Below, in pieces: positions 35,352-43,499 of a DNA stretch of 64,000 bases. The first letter of the stretch is position 1. Every line of letters starts with the position of its first letter. This DNA is from Hyphomicrobiaceae bacterium (GTDB taxonomy: Bacteria > Pseudomonadota > Alphaproteobacteria > Rhizobiales > Hyphomicrobiaceae), in assembly GCA_020638055.1 (NCBI GenBank), contig JACKJH010000002.1:558001-622000 (forward strand). Reading direction: 5' to 3'. The position numbers and the translations under genes were made by a program. The notes beneath the pieces are model-generated. The model saw nothing but the letters and a program-made list of their open reading frames with translations, made no database searches and had not been told where the DNA came from.

Positions 35352-37067
35352 TCACGCCATTTCCGGTTGGCGTTTGGCCTTGGCGCGCCTGTGACGCGGC
35401 CGGTTCTCCTGGATTGCGCCTTGATCCCGGCCGGACCGCCCACCTTCGACTTTTCCAGACGCGCCCTTACGCTTTGCGCCACTGCCCTGCTTCTTGCTGG
35501 ATGTTTTGTTCCATTTGCCCTGGCCTGAAGCCGATTTGCGACTGTCAGGCTTTTGCGTTGCCAGAGCACCTGCATCCTTGCGGCCGCTCTCGCCACCCCG
35601 TCTGATTTCAGCAGAAGCGTTTGCAGCCTGCGATGGGCTAGGCGTGCGATTTTTGCCCCGATGTCGCGATTTCGTCGGTTTGGACCTGTTACCTGGACCG
35701 CCATCGCTGGTGTTGCGTCCGCGTCCAGTCCGCGGCCTGATCGAGCGTGCATTCTCAAGAATCAGGCCTTCACCATCGGTGCCGCCGCTACTTTGCTCAA
35801 ACGGAATTGTCTGCTTTGTGAGCCGCTCAATGTCGCGCAGGAGCTTGCGTTCGGAAGGGTCGCAAAAAGACACCGCCCAACCTTCACGACCCGCGCGCGC
35901 GGTACGGCCGATGCGGTGGACATACGACTCGGGCACTTCCGGCAACTCGTAATTCACGACGTGGCTGACATCAGGGATATCAATGCCCCGCGCAGCGATG
36001 TCGGTTGCAACGAGCACCTGGATTTTTGACGCCCTGAACGCATCAAGCGCTCTCTCACGCTGGTTCTGACTCTTGTTGCCGTGAATTGCATTCGCCTTCA
36101 CGCCGCTTTCGACGAGATACTTGGCGACCTTGTCAGCACCGCGCTTGGTGCGTGTAAAAACGAGCGTCCGCGCCATGTCCGGGCCGCCCAGCAGCTCAGC
36201 CAGCAGCCTGGCTTTTCTGGCCCGATCCACATGAATGACCTTTTGCTCCACCCGCTCCGCCGTAGAAGCTATAGGCGTGACCCGAACACTGACGGGATCG
36301 CGCAGAAGCTCTTTCGACAGCGCCTCAATCTCGGCTGGCAGAGTGGCTGAGAAGAACAGGCTTTGCCGCTGGCGGGAAATGCGCGAAGCGATCGAGCGAA
36401 TGGGCTTGTAAAAGCCCAGGTCCAACATCTGGTCGGCTTCATCCAGAACCAGGATACTGGTGTTGGAAAGCTGACAATGACCGGCACCAATGTGATCGAG
36501 CAAGCGGCCAGGCGTCGCCACCAGAACATCGACACCACCCGAGAGTGCGCGAATTTGCGGATTGGCGGCCACTCCACCGAATACAGTGGTTACCGACAGC
36601 TTGGCGAACCGTGAATAGGACTGGAAACTCTTGGCAATCTGTGTGGCAAGTTCACGGGTCGGAGCCAGCACAAGCGCCCGGCACCCTTTGCGCTCCGGAC
36701 GGCGCCCTTCGGCCAGCAAGCGTTCAATGATTGGAAGGGCAAACGCGGCAGTCTTACCGGTGCCGGTCTGGGCGATGCCAAAAATATCGCGGCCCTCAAG
36801 CGCCACCGGTATGGCCTTGAGTTGAATGGGTGTTGGGGTGAGGTGATTTTCGGCTGCAAGCGCCTTGAGCACGGTCTGGGACAGGCCGAGTTCGCTAAAA
36901 GAAGGTTTCAATTCAGTGATATCTCTTTTTCCGACACGCGAGTTTCGCCGCGGCGAATTGGCATCGGCGCGCGGTCGGCTGGTCAACGAGACGGCCCCGC
37001 GTGACCGGGCTGTCGGATTTATGGAAAGTGTCGAGCGTTCGGCAGTGAAGTTGAAATGGCGGTCCAC
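35352..37067 (-). CDS. DEAD-box ATP-dependent RNA helicase (RhlE-like)
   Basis: About 571 aa as read from GTG 37067; the true start may be up to about 50 codons later, since conserved sequence begins at PSFSELGLSQTVLKALAAE (about 55). Motifs: Q motif PTPIQLKAIP, I AQTGTGKT, Ia PTRELATQI, II DEADQML, III FFSATLP, V ATDIAARGIDIPD and VI YVHRIGRTARAGREG. The C-terminal about 170 residues are low-complexity, rich in Arg, Lys, Ser and Gly, and typical of RhlE RNA-binding tails. Role: RNA remodelling in ribosome assembly or mRNA decay, often cold-linked. It ends in a strong terminator. Confidence 0.93.
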   Translation of the reverse strand: MDRHFNFTAERSTLSINPTARSRGAVSLTSRPRADANSPRRNSRVGKRDITELKPSFSELGLSQTVLKALAAENHLTPTPIQLKAIPVALEGRDIFGIAQTGTGKTAAFALPIIERLLAEGRRPERKGCRALVLAPTRELATQIAKSFQSYSRFAKLSVTTVFGGVAANPQIRALSGGVDVLVATPGRLLDHIGAGHCQLSNTSILVLDEADQMLDLGFYKPIRSIASRISRQRQSLFFSATLPAEIEALSKELLRDPVSVRVTPIASTAERVEQKVIHVDRARKARLLAELLGGPDMARTLVFTRTKRGADKVAKYLVESGVKANAIHGNKSQNQRERALDAFRASKIQVLVATDIAARGIDIPDVSHVVNYELPEVPESYVHRIGRTARAGREGWAVSFCDPSERKLLRDIERLTKQTIPFEQSSGGTDGEGLILENARSIRPRTGRGRNTSDGGPGNRSKPTKSRHRGKNRTPSPSQAANASAEIRRGGESGRKDAGALATQKPDSRKSASGQGKWNKTSSKKQGSGAKRKGASGKVEGGRSGRDQGAIQENRPRHRRAKAKRQPEMA

Positions 37068-37320
37068 GAACTGAAGGTGGCTATCGCTCTTTTCAACTTT
37101 TCACGCGACTGGAGCGCTGGATGTCGCGGCGACACCGCGACGCGAAGTGCTTGTTTCACATCGCCCCGTGCAAGTCAAACCGACAAAGTTAAGGTCGTAT
37201 TCGCAATTCGTGGTCGCGACACCAAATTCCGTGCAATCGCTTGCCCCCCAATCACAATACTTTGCGACAATCAACATTGCGGGTTAATCTGCCAAATCGA
37301 ACGTCTGACACGCCAATTTC

Positions 37321-38109
37321 GTGCCCGCAACCACCATGCCCTCACCCATCATCGCTTCAAGCCTGGCGGCTCTGCCGGGCATCCGCCATGGCTTTTTCAC
37401 GCGTGAAGGCGGGGTCTCCGAGGGGATCTACGCCAGCCTCAACTGCGGGCTGGGCTCCAATGACGCCCGCGACCATGTTTTGGAAAACCGCCGCCGAATC
37501 GCCGCCAAACTGAATTGCCCAGGCGCGCCCGTCGTCACACTCCACCAGACCCACTCGGATGTTGCCCTGACCGTCAGCACACCCCAGCCAACCGGCGACC
37601 TTGCCAAGGCCGACGCCGTGGTTACGGCCACGCCTGGCATTATTGCCGCCACGCTGACCGCAGATTGCTGTCCCGTGCTGTTCGCTGATCCGGAGGCCAA
37701 GATCGTCGCCGCCGCTCATGCTGGCTGGCGTGGAGCTGTTGGCGGCATACTTGAGGCAACGATCGCTGAAATGGAGCGTTCCGGCGCCAGCCGCAGCCGT
37801 ATCCTTGCGGCTATTGGTCCATGCATAGGTCCACAAGCCTACGAGGTTGGGCCAGAGTTCGAAGCCGAAGTACTTGAACTCGATTCCAAAAATGCTCGAT
37901 TTTTTCATAAGCCGACACCGCAATCGCGTGCGCATTTCAATCTGCCCGGCTACGTTCTGGCTCGCCTGGGCAACGCGAAATTGGCAAACGTGGAAGATGC
38001 GTTCACGTGCACATATGAGAACGAATCGCGATTTTTCTCTTATCGGCGCTCTTGCCACGCGCATGTGCCTGATTACGGGCGCCAAATCTCCGCCATCGTC
38101 GTGGCATAG
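37321..38109 (+). CDS. pgeF: Purine nucleoside phosphorylase / laccase-domain protein (PgeF/YfiH)
   Basis: 262 aa from GTG 37321, or 257 aa from ATG 37336. Family blocks: GIRHGFFTREGGVSEGIYASLN (about 20-41), TLHQTHSD, ADAVVT, ADCCPVLFAD and AAHAGWRGAVGGI, containing the zinc-binding His/Cys/His residues, then AIGPCIG and DAFTCTYENESRFFSYRRS. Members correct misplaced L-Ser in peptidoglycan precursors and also show purine nucleoside phosphorylase activity. Usually it follows midA directly; here three genes intervene. Confidence 0.93.
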   Translation: MPATTMPSPIIASSLAALPGIRHGFFTREGGVSEGIYASLNCGLGSNDARDHVLENRRRIAAKLNCPGAPVVTLHQTHSDVALTVSTPQPTGDLAKADAVVTATPGIIAATLTADCCPVLFADPEAKIVAAAHAGWRGAVGGILEATIAEMERSGASRSRILAAIGPCIGPQAYEVGPEFEAEVLELDSKNARFFHKPTPQSRAHFNLPGYVLARLGNAKLANVEDAFTCTYENESRFFSYRRSCHAHVPDYGRQISAIVVA

Positions 38110-38319
38110 TTGCGCAATCCACAATGTTTACGGTCCAAAGCGTGTCCATGGGACCGCGAATCGAGGACGGTCCGGTTACGAGGGTGGACATTGGGCAGCG
38201 CCGCTGGCTAAGTGATCCCAAAGAGCGTACCGGTTGGGGGAGAAACCGTTTGGGCCGCAAGGTAAGTACGTCGGCCACCGGACGAAACAGCGGGGCATGA
38301 ATTTAAGGGGGACGTCATC

Positions 38320-39348
38320 GTGACGACCATTCTTGGTGCTGAGGCAGCGCGCCGGTTGGCGAAATCCGTCGCGTTTGCCGGCATGATTGCAATTTCGAGC
38401 CTAGGCCTCGCGGGTTGCGAGACCGGTGGCAGTCTACTTGGCACGGCGGGGCCTGCCGCGCCGAATACGGAACTGGCGGCACCGGCAGCCGCTACTCCAA
38501 GTTCAGGGACCAAGCTTTCGCTTGCGCCGGTCATCGGCGCCCCTGAAAACGTAGCCCAGCAGATGCAGACGAGCCTATCTGGGGCTCTAGCCAAACAAAA
38601 CATCGCCATTGCCCAGAATGCATCTGAACAGTCTGACTATACGGTGCGCGGCTATGTCGTCTCAGCGCGGGAAAAATCCGGCGTCAAGGTGTCCTACATC
38701 TGGGATCTGACGACGCCGACAGGGCAGCGGGTCAACCGCATAACTGGTGAGGAGATTGTCGCCACGGCATCGGGACGCGATCCATGGGCCTCAGTTTCCC
38801 CACAGGTGATCGACGCAATTTCTGGCAAGACAGCCTCGCAAATCGCGTCATGGCTGCCGGGCCAGGCGGCCGGAGGAGCAGCAGCGCCAGCCGCAACGCC
38901 GGTTGCAGCACGTAGTAGTGCCGCTCCAACCCGTACGGCCGCTGCATCCCGCTCTGTAACACAGCCTGGCACCACAACGGGCAGCATCAGTGGACCAACC
39001 AACGCCATTGTACCGAATGTCACCGGAGCACCGGGCGACGGGCGCATCTCGTTAACGACAGCGTTGCAGCGTGAGCTATCTCGAAAAGGTCTGTCTTTGA
39101 CCCAGACGCCAGGTGCAAACACCTATCGCGTTGAAGGCGTGGTTGCCGTCGGTGGCGCCAAGGACGGCAAGCAACCGATCAAGATCGACTGGCACGTGAA
39201 AGATCCTGTCGGAAATTCCGTTGGCACCGTCTCCCAGAAGAACGAGATCGCCGCCGGTGCACTTGACGGGGCGTGGGGCGCAACCGCTGATGCAGCGGCC
39301 GCCGCCGCGGCGCAAGGTATCATAAAGCTTATACCAAAGACCAACTAA
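38320..39348 (+). CDS. Lipoprotein with internally duplicated domain
   Basis: 342 aa from GTG 38320 (AAGGGGGAC upstream). Signal and lipobox: AGMIAISSLGLAGC (Cys at about 33). After a Ser/Ala/Pro linker come two related domains, about 66-180 and about 232-340. Each has the order: PxxxGAP..(S/T)L..L.(R/K).(G/N)(I/L)....(A/T)...YxVxGxV, then WxxxxPxGxxVGxxxxxE/NEI.....W....A. They are joined by an Ala/Thr/Ser linker. The gene sits between pgeF and prs, as in other Rhizobiales. Function unknown; probably a periplasmic-side envelope protein. Confidence 0.82.
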   Translation: MTTILGAEAARRLAKSVAFAGMIAISSLGLAGCETGGSLLGTAGPAAPNTELAAPAAATPSSGTKLSLAPVIGAPENVAQQMQTSLSGALAKQNIAIAQNASEQSDYTVRGYVVSAREKSGVKVSYIWDLTTPTGQRVNRITGEEIVATASGRDPWASVSPQVIDAISGKTASQIASWLPGQAAGGAAAPAATPVAARSSAAPTRTAAASRSVTQPGTTTGSISGPTNAIVPNVTGAPGDGRISLTTALQRELSRKGLSLTQTPGANTYRVEGVVAVGGAKDGKQPIKIDWHVKDPVGNSVGTVSQKNEIAAGALDGAWGATADAAAAAAAQGIIKLIPKTN

Positions 39349-39395
39349 GAGCTTTCCGTGCCGCACATTCGCGAATGCCTCAGGTAGTTTTGTAT

Positions 39396-39668
39396 GAGAG
39401 CGTCGGGCGATAAATCGGGATCATTCTGCCGCGGCGAATTTGGTCCAAGATCAAGCTGGCCGGCGCGGGGCGTAGCGGTGTTACGATCAAGACGGACGGC
39501 GAAGAAATTGGGCCAAATTCGCCCGGCCCTTCGGGTTTCCAAGCGGCGGCCGCCCTGTGCGTCGAGCGATTTGTCCGTAGCGCCACTATGGCCTGCATCA
39601 CTCTCCTGCTGGATCGGCGCGCCGCTTGAGAAACAGAATTGGTTCTGATTTATCGCCCGACGCTCTAA
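39396..39668. mobile_element. MITE-like inverted-repeat element R4, copy B (about 272 bp)
   Basis: Same element as at 17412-17683 but in opposite orientation. Termini: left GAGCGTCGGGCGATAAATCG, right (complement) GAGCGTCGGGCGATAAATCA. The two ends of this copy share GGGCGATAAATC, whereas copy A ends share GTGC and ATAT, so ends match within a copy better than between copies. No coding capacity for a transposase. Confidence 0.8.
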
Positions 39669-39682
39669 GACATGTCGACAAT

Positions 39683-39721
39683 CAATTGGGCCCGGGACGT
39701 TTACACGCCCGGGCCCAATTG
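39683..39721. promoter_or_regulatory. Perfect 14-bp stem hairpin in the prs leader
   Basis: CAATTGGGCCCGGG - 11-base loop - CCCGGGCCCAATTG, about 80 bases before the prs start codon. No T-tract follows, so it is not a classical terminator; it may attenuate or protect the transcript, or be a remnant of the neighbouring repeat. Confidence 0.55.
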
Positions 39722-39803
39722 CTATGGACCGGCAAAAGAACTGTCGTGGAGCGGTCATATGCCCTTTGACGCGCGTGGAGAGGGCCGGAGCGGTGGGCCA
39801 AAC

Positions 39804-40736
39804 ATGAAGCTCGTCGCAGGCAACTCGAACCGCCTTCTCGCCGAGGCGATAGGCGCCTATCTGAAGGTGCCACTGGCTAAGACGACGGTAAAGCGCTTCG
39901 CCGACATGGAGATCTTCGTCGAGATCCAGGAGAACGTACGCGGCCAGGATGTTTTTGTAATCCAATCGACATCGTTCCCGGCCAACGACAACCTGATGGA
40001 ACTGTTGATTCTGATTGATGCGCTGAAGCGGTCGTCCGCACGTCGTGTAACAGCGGTCGTGCCCTACTATGGATATGCCCGGCAGGATCGGAAGCCAGGC
40101 CCGCGTACTCCTATCTCGGCTAAGCTTGTCGCCAATTTGATTGAACGTGCCGGCGTCGACCGCGTCCTCACACTCGACCTGCACGCCGGGCAAATCCAGG
40201 GCTTCTTCGACATTCCAACCGACAACCTGTTTGCCGCACCCATTATCGCCCGTGACATCCAGGATCGGTTTCCCGAGAACCAGACCGTCGTCGTCTCACC
40301 CGACGTTGGTGGTGTTGTGCGTGCCCGCGCTCTCGCCAAACGCATTAATGCGCCAATCGCTATCTGCGACAAGCGGCGCGAGCGTCCGGGCGAAAGCGAA
40401 GTGATGAACGTCATCGGTGACGTCGAAGGCATGCGCTGCATCCTGATCGACGACATTGTCGATTCTGGCGGCACATTATGTAACGCGGCAGCCGCGCTTT
40501 TGAAAAACGGCGCAACTGAAGTGCACGCCTACATCACGCATGGCGTGCTTTCAGGCGGTGCCGTCAGCCGCATTCAGAAATCGCGTCTGAAATCGCTCGT
40601 CATTACCGATTCCATCGAACCCACCGAAGCCGTGAAGGCAACGCGCAACATCAGGCTGTTGTCGATCGCCGATCTGATTGGCGAAGCAATCCGCCGCACC
40701 AGCCGCGAAGAAAGCGTGTCGAGTTTGTTTTATTAG
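39804..40736 (+). CDS. prs: Ribose-phosphate pyrophosphokinase (PRPP synthetase)
   Basis: Makes PRPP from ribose 5-phosphate and ATP for nucleotide, His and Trp synthesis and for salvage enzymes such as Apt. 310 aa from ATG 39804 (MKLVAGNSNRLLAEAIG), the normal length; the frame is open upstream across the leader hairpin but does not match the family. Marks: FADMEIFVEIQENVRGQDVF, VVPYYGYARQDRK, LDLHAGQIQGFFDIP and the PRPP loop ILIDDIVDSGGTL. Confidence 0.97.
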   Translation: MKLVAGNSNRLLAEAIGAYLKVPLAKTTVKRFADMEIFVEIQENVRGQDVFVIQSTSFPANDNLMELLILIDALKRSSARRVTAVVPYYGYARQDRKPGPRTPISAKLVANLIERAGVDRVLTLDLHAGQIQGFFDIPTDNLFAAPIIARDIQDRFPENQTVVVSPDVGGVVRARALAKRINAPIAICDKRRERPGESEVMNVIGDVEGMRCILIDDIVDSGGTLCNAAAALLKNGATEVHAYITHGVLSGGAVSRIQKSRLKSLVITDSIEPTEAVKATRNIRLLSIADLIGEAIRRTSREESVSSLFY

Positions 40737-40756
40737 GGTCCGAACCCTAAGTTCAA

Positions 40757-40798
40757 AGCGCCGGCACTTTGCGTGCCGCGACGCTGTTGCGATTTTTT
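40757..40798 (+). terminator. Probable terminator of prs
   Basis: AGCG-C-CGGCAC, TTTGC loop, GTGCCG-CGA-CGCT, then a short spacer and TTTTTT (40793-40798). Twenty bases beyond the prs stop. The spacer makes it imperfect. Confidence 0.55.
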
Positions 40799-40966
40799 CC
40801 TCCGCAAATGCTCTGAGCCTTTCTGCATCCGCAGTTGCCCCGCGCCGAGGCATACGGTGACAATTCTCAATGCTCTCCCACGCATATTTCTGTAGGCTGA
40901 AAGCGTTCAGTGCGCCTTCAAGAGCAGCACCAATAAAACAACTAGAATAGTCCGGGGGAGGGCTCA

Positions 40967-42628
40967 ATGCCGGCGTGGAACGTCCACCTAGCGCTTGGAT
41001 TTGCGACCCTGCTGCTCATGCTCGTAGCGCCTGTTCCCTCCAATGCGGAGGAAAACCAGACCGTCGCAAAACCGCAAAATCCAGTCGCCGACCAGCAGCA
41101 TGGCTCGCGCGCGGGTGGCACGGCCGACCACAGCAAGTTCAAGGTCCTCGAAGGGCCGTTCCTCACCGGCTCCGACGTCACGCGAGCCTGCCTCACCTGT
41201 CACACCGAGGCTGGCAAGCATTTCATGAAGTCGATCCATTGAACCTGGGAATACATCTCAAAAGATGGCCAGGAACTCGGCAAGAAACATCTGGTCAACA
41301 ACTTCTGCACCAATGCGCGCGGCAACGAAGGCATGTGCGCGCAATGCCATGCAGGGTACGGCTGGAAGGACGAGAACTTCGATTTCACCAACCAGGAGAA
41401 CATTGACTGCCTCGTTTGCCATGATCGCACGCGCACCTATTACAAGACGCCTAACACAAAGGGCAGCGAGGCTTGCGCGATCATGTTCGAGAACAAGCCG
41501 CTTATTGACTATGTCAAAGTCGCCCAGAGCGTCGGCCTGCCCGGAAGAGAGAATTGCGGTAGCTGCCACTTCAATGGCGGCGGCGGCGATGGCGTCAAGC
41601 ATGGCGATCTGGATTCTTCGCTCATCGAGCCTGGCAAGCAACTCGATGTGCACATGGACGCCAAGGGCCTGAACTTTGCGTGCACCAAATGTCACATCTC
41701 CGATAAGCACATCGTCTCCGGTAGCCGCTACGACATGGTGGCGAAGGACACGGTCGGCACCGGCAAGCCCGGTGAACGGCGCGATGTGGCAACGTGCGAG
41801 AGCTGCCACGGCACCAGGCCGCACAAGCTCCAATCCTTCGCCACAATGAAGCTCAACGACCACACCGATCGTATCGCCTGCCAGACCTGTCACATTCCGA
41901 CGATTGCGCGCGGTGGCGTGGCAACAATGGTCGATTGGGACTGGCGAACGGCCGGGCGCACCAAAAACGGCGTCGGCTTCCACGAAGAAAATTACACCCA
42001 GCGCAACGGCGAAAAGCGCGCCACATTCAAATCCATCAAGGGCAACTTCACTTATAATGAAGACTTCAAGCCCGACTACATGTGGTTCAACGGCCGCATG
42101 GACTACACCACGATCCACACTCGCTTCAATTCAAAGGTACAGCCCGTTCCAATCAACGCCGTGAGGGGAGAGGCGACTGATTCTGGCGCGCGCATCTGGC
42201 CGTTCAAGGTGATGCACACGGTCATGCCCTACGACGTCAAGAACGAGACGCTCGTCTACACACACCTATGGGGTGAGGACAAAGCCGCCTTTTGGGGCAA
42301 CTATAATTTCAAGGAAGCCGTGGCCAAAGGCATGCAGGACGCCAAGTTGCCGTATTCTGGCGAACTTGGCTTCATTCCAACCGTCTCTTATTGGCCGATT
42401 ACGCACATGGTTGCACCAAAGACGGCAGCCCTCACTTGTGACAACTGCCACGCTGCAAACGGAAGGCTGCAAAAGCTTGCTGGTGTTTACATGCCCGGAG
42501 GCGTTACCGGCCCGTTTAGCCGTTACGTCGACATACTGGGAATCTTGATGGTGTTGGCGGGCATCGGCGGTGTTGCGGCCCATGGAGGCCTGAGACTTCT
42601 TGGCGGATATTGGAGAGGCCGGTCATGA
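40967..42628 (+). pseudogene. Octaheme c-type cytochrome, tetrathionate reductase (OTR) family, interrupted by one in-frame TGA
   Basis: A 553-codon frame broken only by TGA at 41240-41242 (codon 92). Upstream: signal peptide (MPAWNVHLALGFATLL, cleavage near SNA), DHSKFKVLEGPFLTGSDVTRACLTCH with heme 1 (75-79), then KSIH and TGA. Downstream in the same frame: TWEYISKDGQ and seven heme sites CAQCH (124), CLVCH (148), CGSCH (197), CTKCH (239), CESCH (277), CQTCH (305) and CDNCH (491), with a C-terminal membrane helix (about 522-545). DCLVCHDRTRTYYK and FNGGGGDGVKHGDLDSS are typical of OTR, which reduces tetrathionate, nitrite or hydroxylamine in vitro. From memory homologues have Trp at the TGA. 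ATG 40967 follows GGGGGAGGG. Restart at ATG 41333 would lack the signal and heme 1. Either a fresh nonsense mutation, a sequencing error or readthrough. Confidence 0.85.
41244..41273 (+). promoter_or_regulatory. Stem-loop immediately downstream of the in-frame TGA
   Basis: CCTGG, then GAATA bulge, CATCT - CAAA loop - AGATG, G, CCAGG; starts 1 base after TGA 41240-41242. Two 5-bp helices. The apical loop lacks the G expected in a bacterial SECIS element. It may be fortuitous. Confidence 0.3.
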
Positions 42629-43281
42629 CGACCCGAACCGTTCGCATCTATCCGCTCTTTGAGCGCTTCTGGCACTGGTCTCAGATGCTGCTGATCGTGA
42701 CATTGCTGTTCACGGGTTTTCGAATGCGCGGCCTCTACGAGGTGATGAGCTTTGAAACCGCTGTCAGCGTGCACACCCTGGCAGCAGTGCTGCTGATCGT
42801 ATTGTGGATCTTCGCCATCTTCTGGCATTTCACAACCGGCACCTGGGTACACTACCTGCCAACGACGGATGGCCTGCTCAAGGTTGCCAAGTTCTACGCC
42901 TTCGGCATTTTCCGTGGCGAGAACCATCCCTACCGCAAAGCCTACTTGAAAAAGCACAATCCGCTACAAGCGCTATCCTACCTCGCGCTCAAACTGCTGC
43001 TATTCCCTGCCATCTGGCTGACCGGGCTTTTGTACCTGACCTACAGTTTTTGGGATACCGGCGCGGAAGCAAGCTGGTGGCTTCAAATCGTCGCCAACCT
43101 GCACGTCATTACAGCCTATGCGATCGCAACGTTTGTCGTCATCCACGTTTACCTGCTGACAACCGGGCACTCGTTCGTTGGCCACGTCAAGCCGATGATC
43201 ACCGGTTTTGATGAGGTGGATCTCACCCCGCAGGAAGAGGCCTATCTGGAAGCTGACGAGCCCAGCCACATCAAGGCTTGA
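42625..43281 (+). CDS. b-type cytochrome (b561 / thiosulfate reductase cytochrome b-like)
   Basis: 218 aa, four membrane helices: about 13-32 (WHWSQMLLIVTLLFTGF), 45-70 (VSVHTLAAVLLIVLWIFAIFWHF), about 115-140 and about 155-185 (NLHVITAYAIATFVVIHVYLLTTGH). His residues in WHW, VHT, WHF, LHV, IHVY and GH suit two b hemes. ATG 42625 overlaps the octaheme cytochrome stop (ATGA) with GGAGAGG upstream, so it is coupled to that gene. It should pass electrons between the quinone pool and the octaheme cytochrome. This gene is intact, which argues that the operon was functional recently or still is. Confidence 0.92.
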   Translation: MTTRTVRIYPLFERFWHWSQMLLIVTLLFTGFRMRGLYEVMSFETAVSVHTLAAVLLIVLWIFAIFWHFTTGTWVHYLPTTDGLLKVAKFYAFGIFRGENHPYRKAYLKKHNPLQALSYLALKLLLFPAIWLTGLLYLTYSFWDTGAEASWWLQIVANLHVITAYAIATFVVIHVYLLTTGHSFVGHVKPMITGFDEVDLTPQEEAYLEADEPSHIKA

Positions 43282-43499
43282 CGCTGCAAAACAACCACTT
43301 AGAAATTCATTCCACTTTTGAAATTGGCGGCTTGATGTCCATGGATATCTGGCTTGCGAACCGCTTGCCCTTGCCACCATTTCCCAGTAAAAGCGCCTCA
43401 TCCTGGCAAATCAGCCGCGATGCTGTCTGGCACCCTTGGAGGCTGGACGGTGAGGACATGGGCTCAAACGGGCCCTTTTTCTATTGGAGAAACAAAGCC

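Noticed and set aside
41240..41273. Selenocysteine codon with SECIS as a firm call
   Set aside because: The apical loop lacks the expected G, and the homologous residue seems to be Trp; kept only as a low-weight finding.
40967..42628. Alternative genetic code (UGA = Trp) as explanation for the in-frame TGA
   Set aside because: TGA is used as a normal stop by many genes here (cpaC, rnc, lgt, apt and others), often in ATGA overlaps.
40967..42628. Two separate genes (91 aa and 431 aa) at the octaheme cytochrome locus
   Set aside because: Both parts are in the same frame and together form one family-length protein; the second part alone has no signal peptide or ribosome-binding site.
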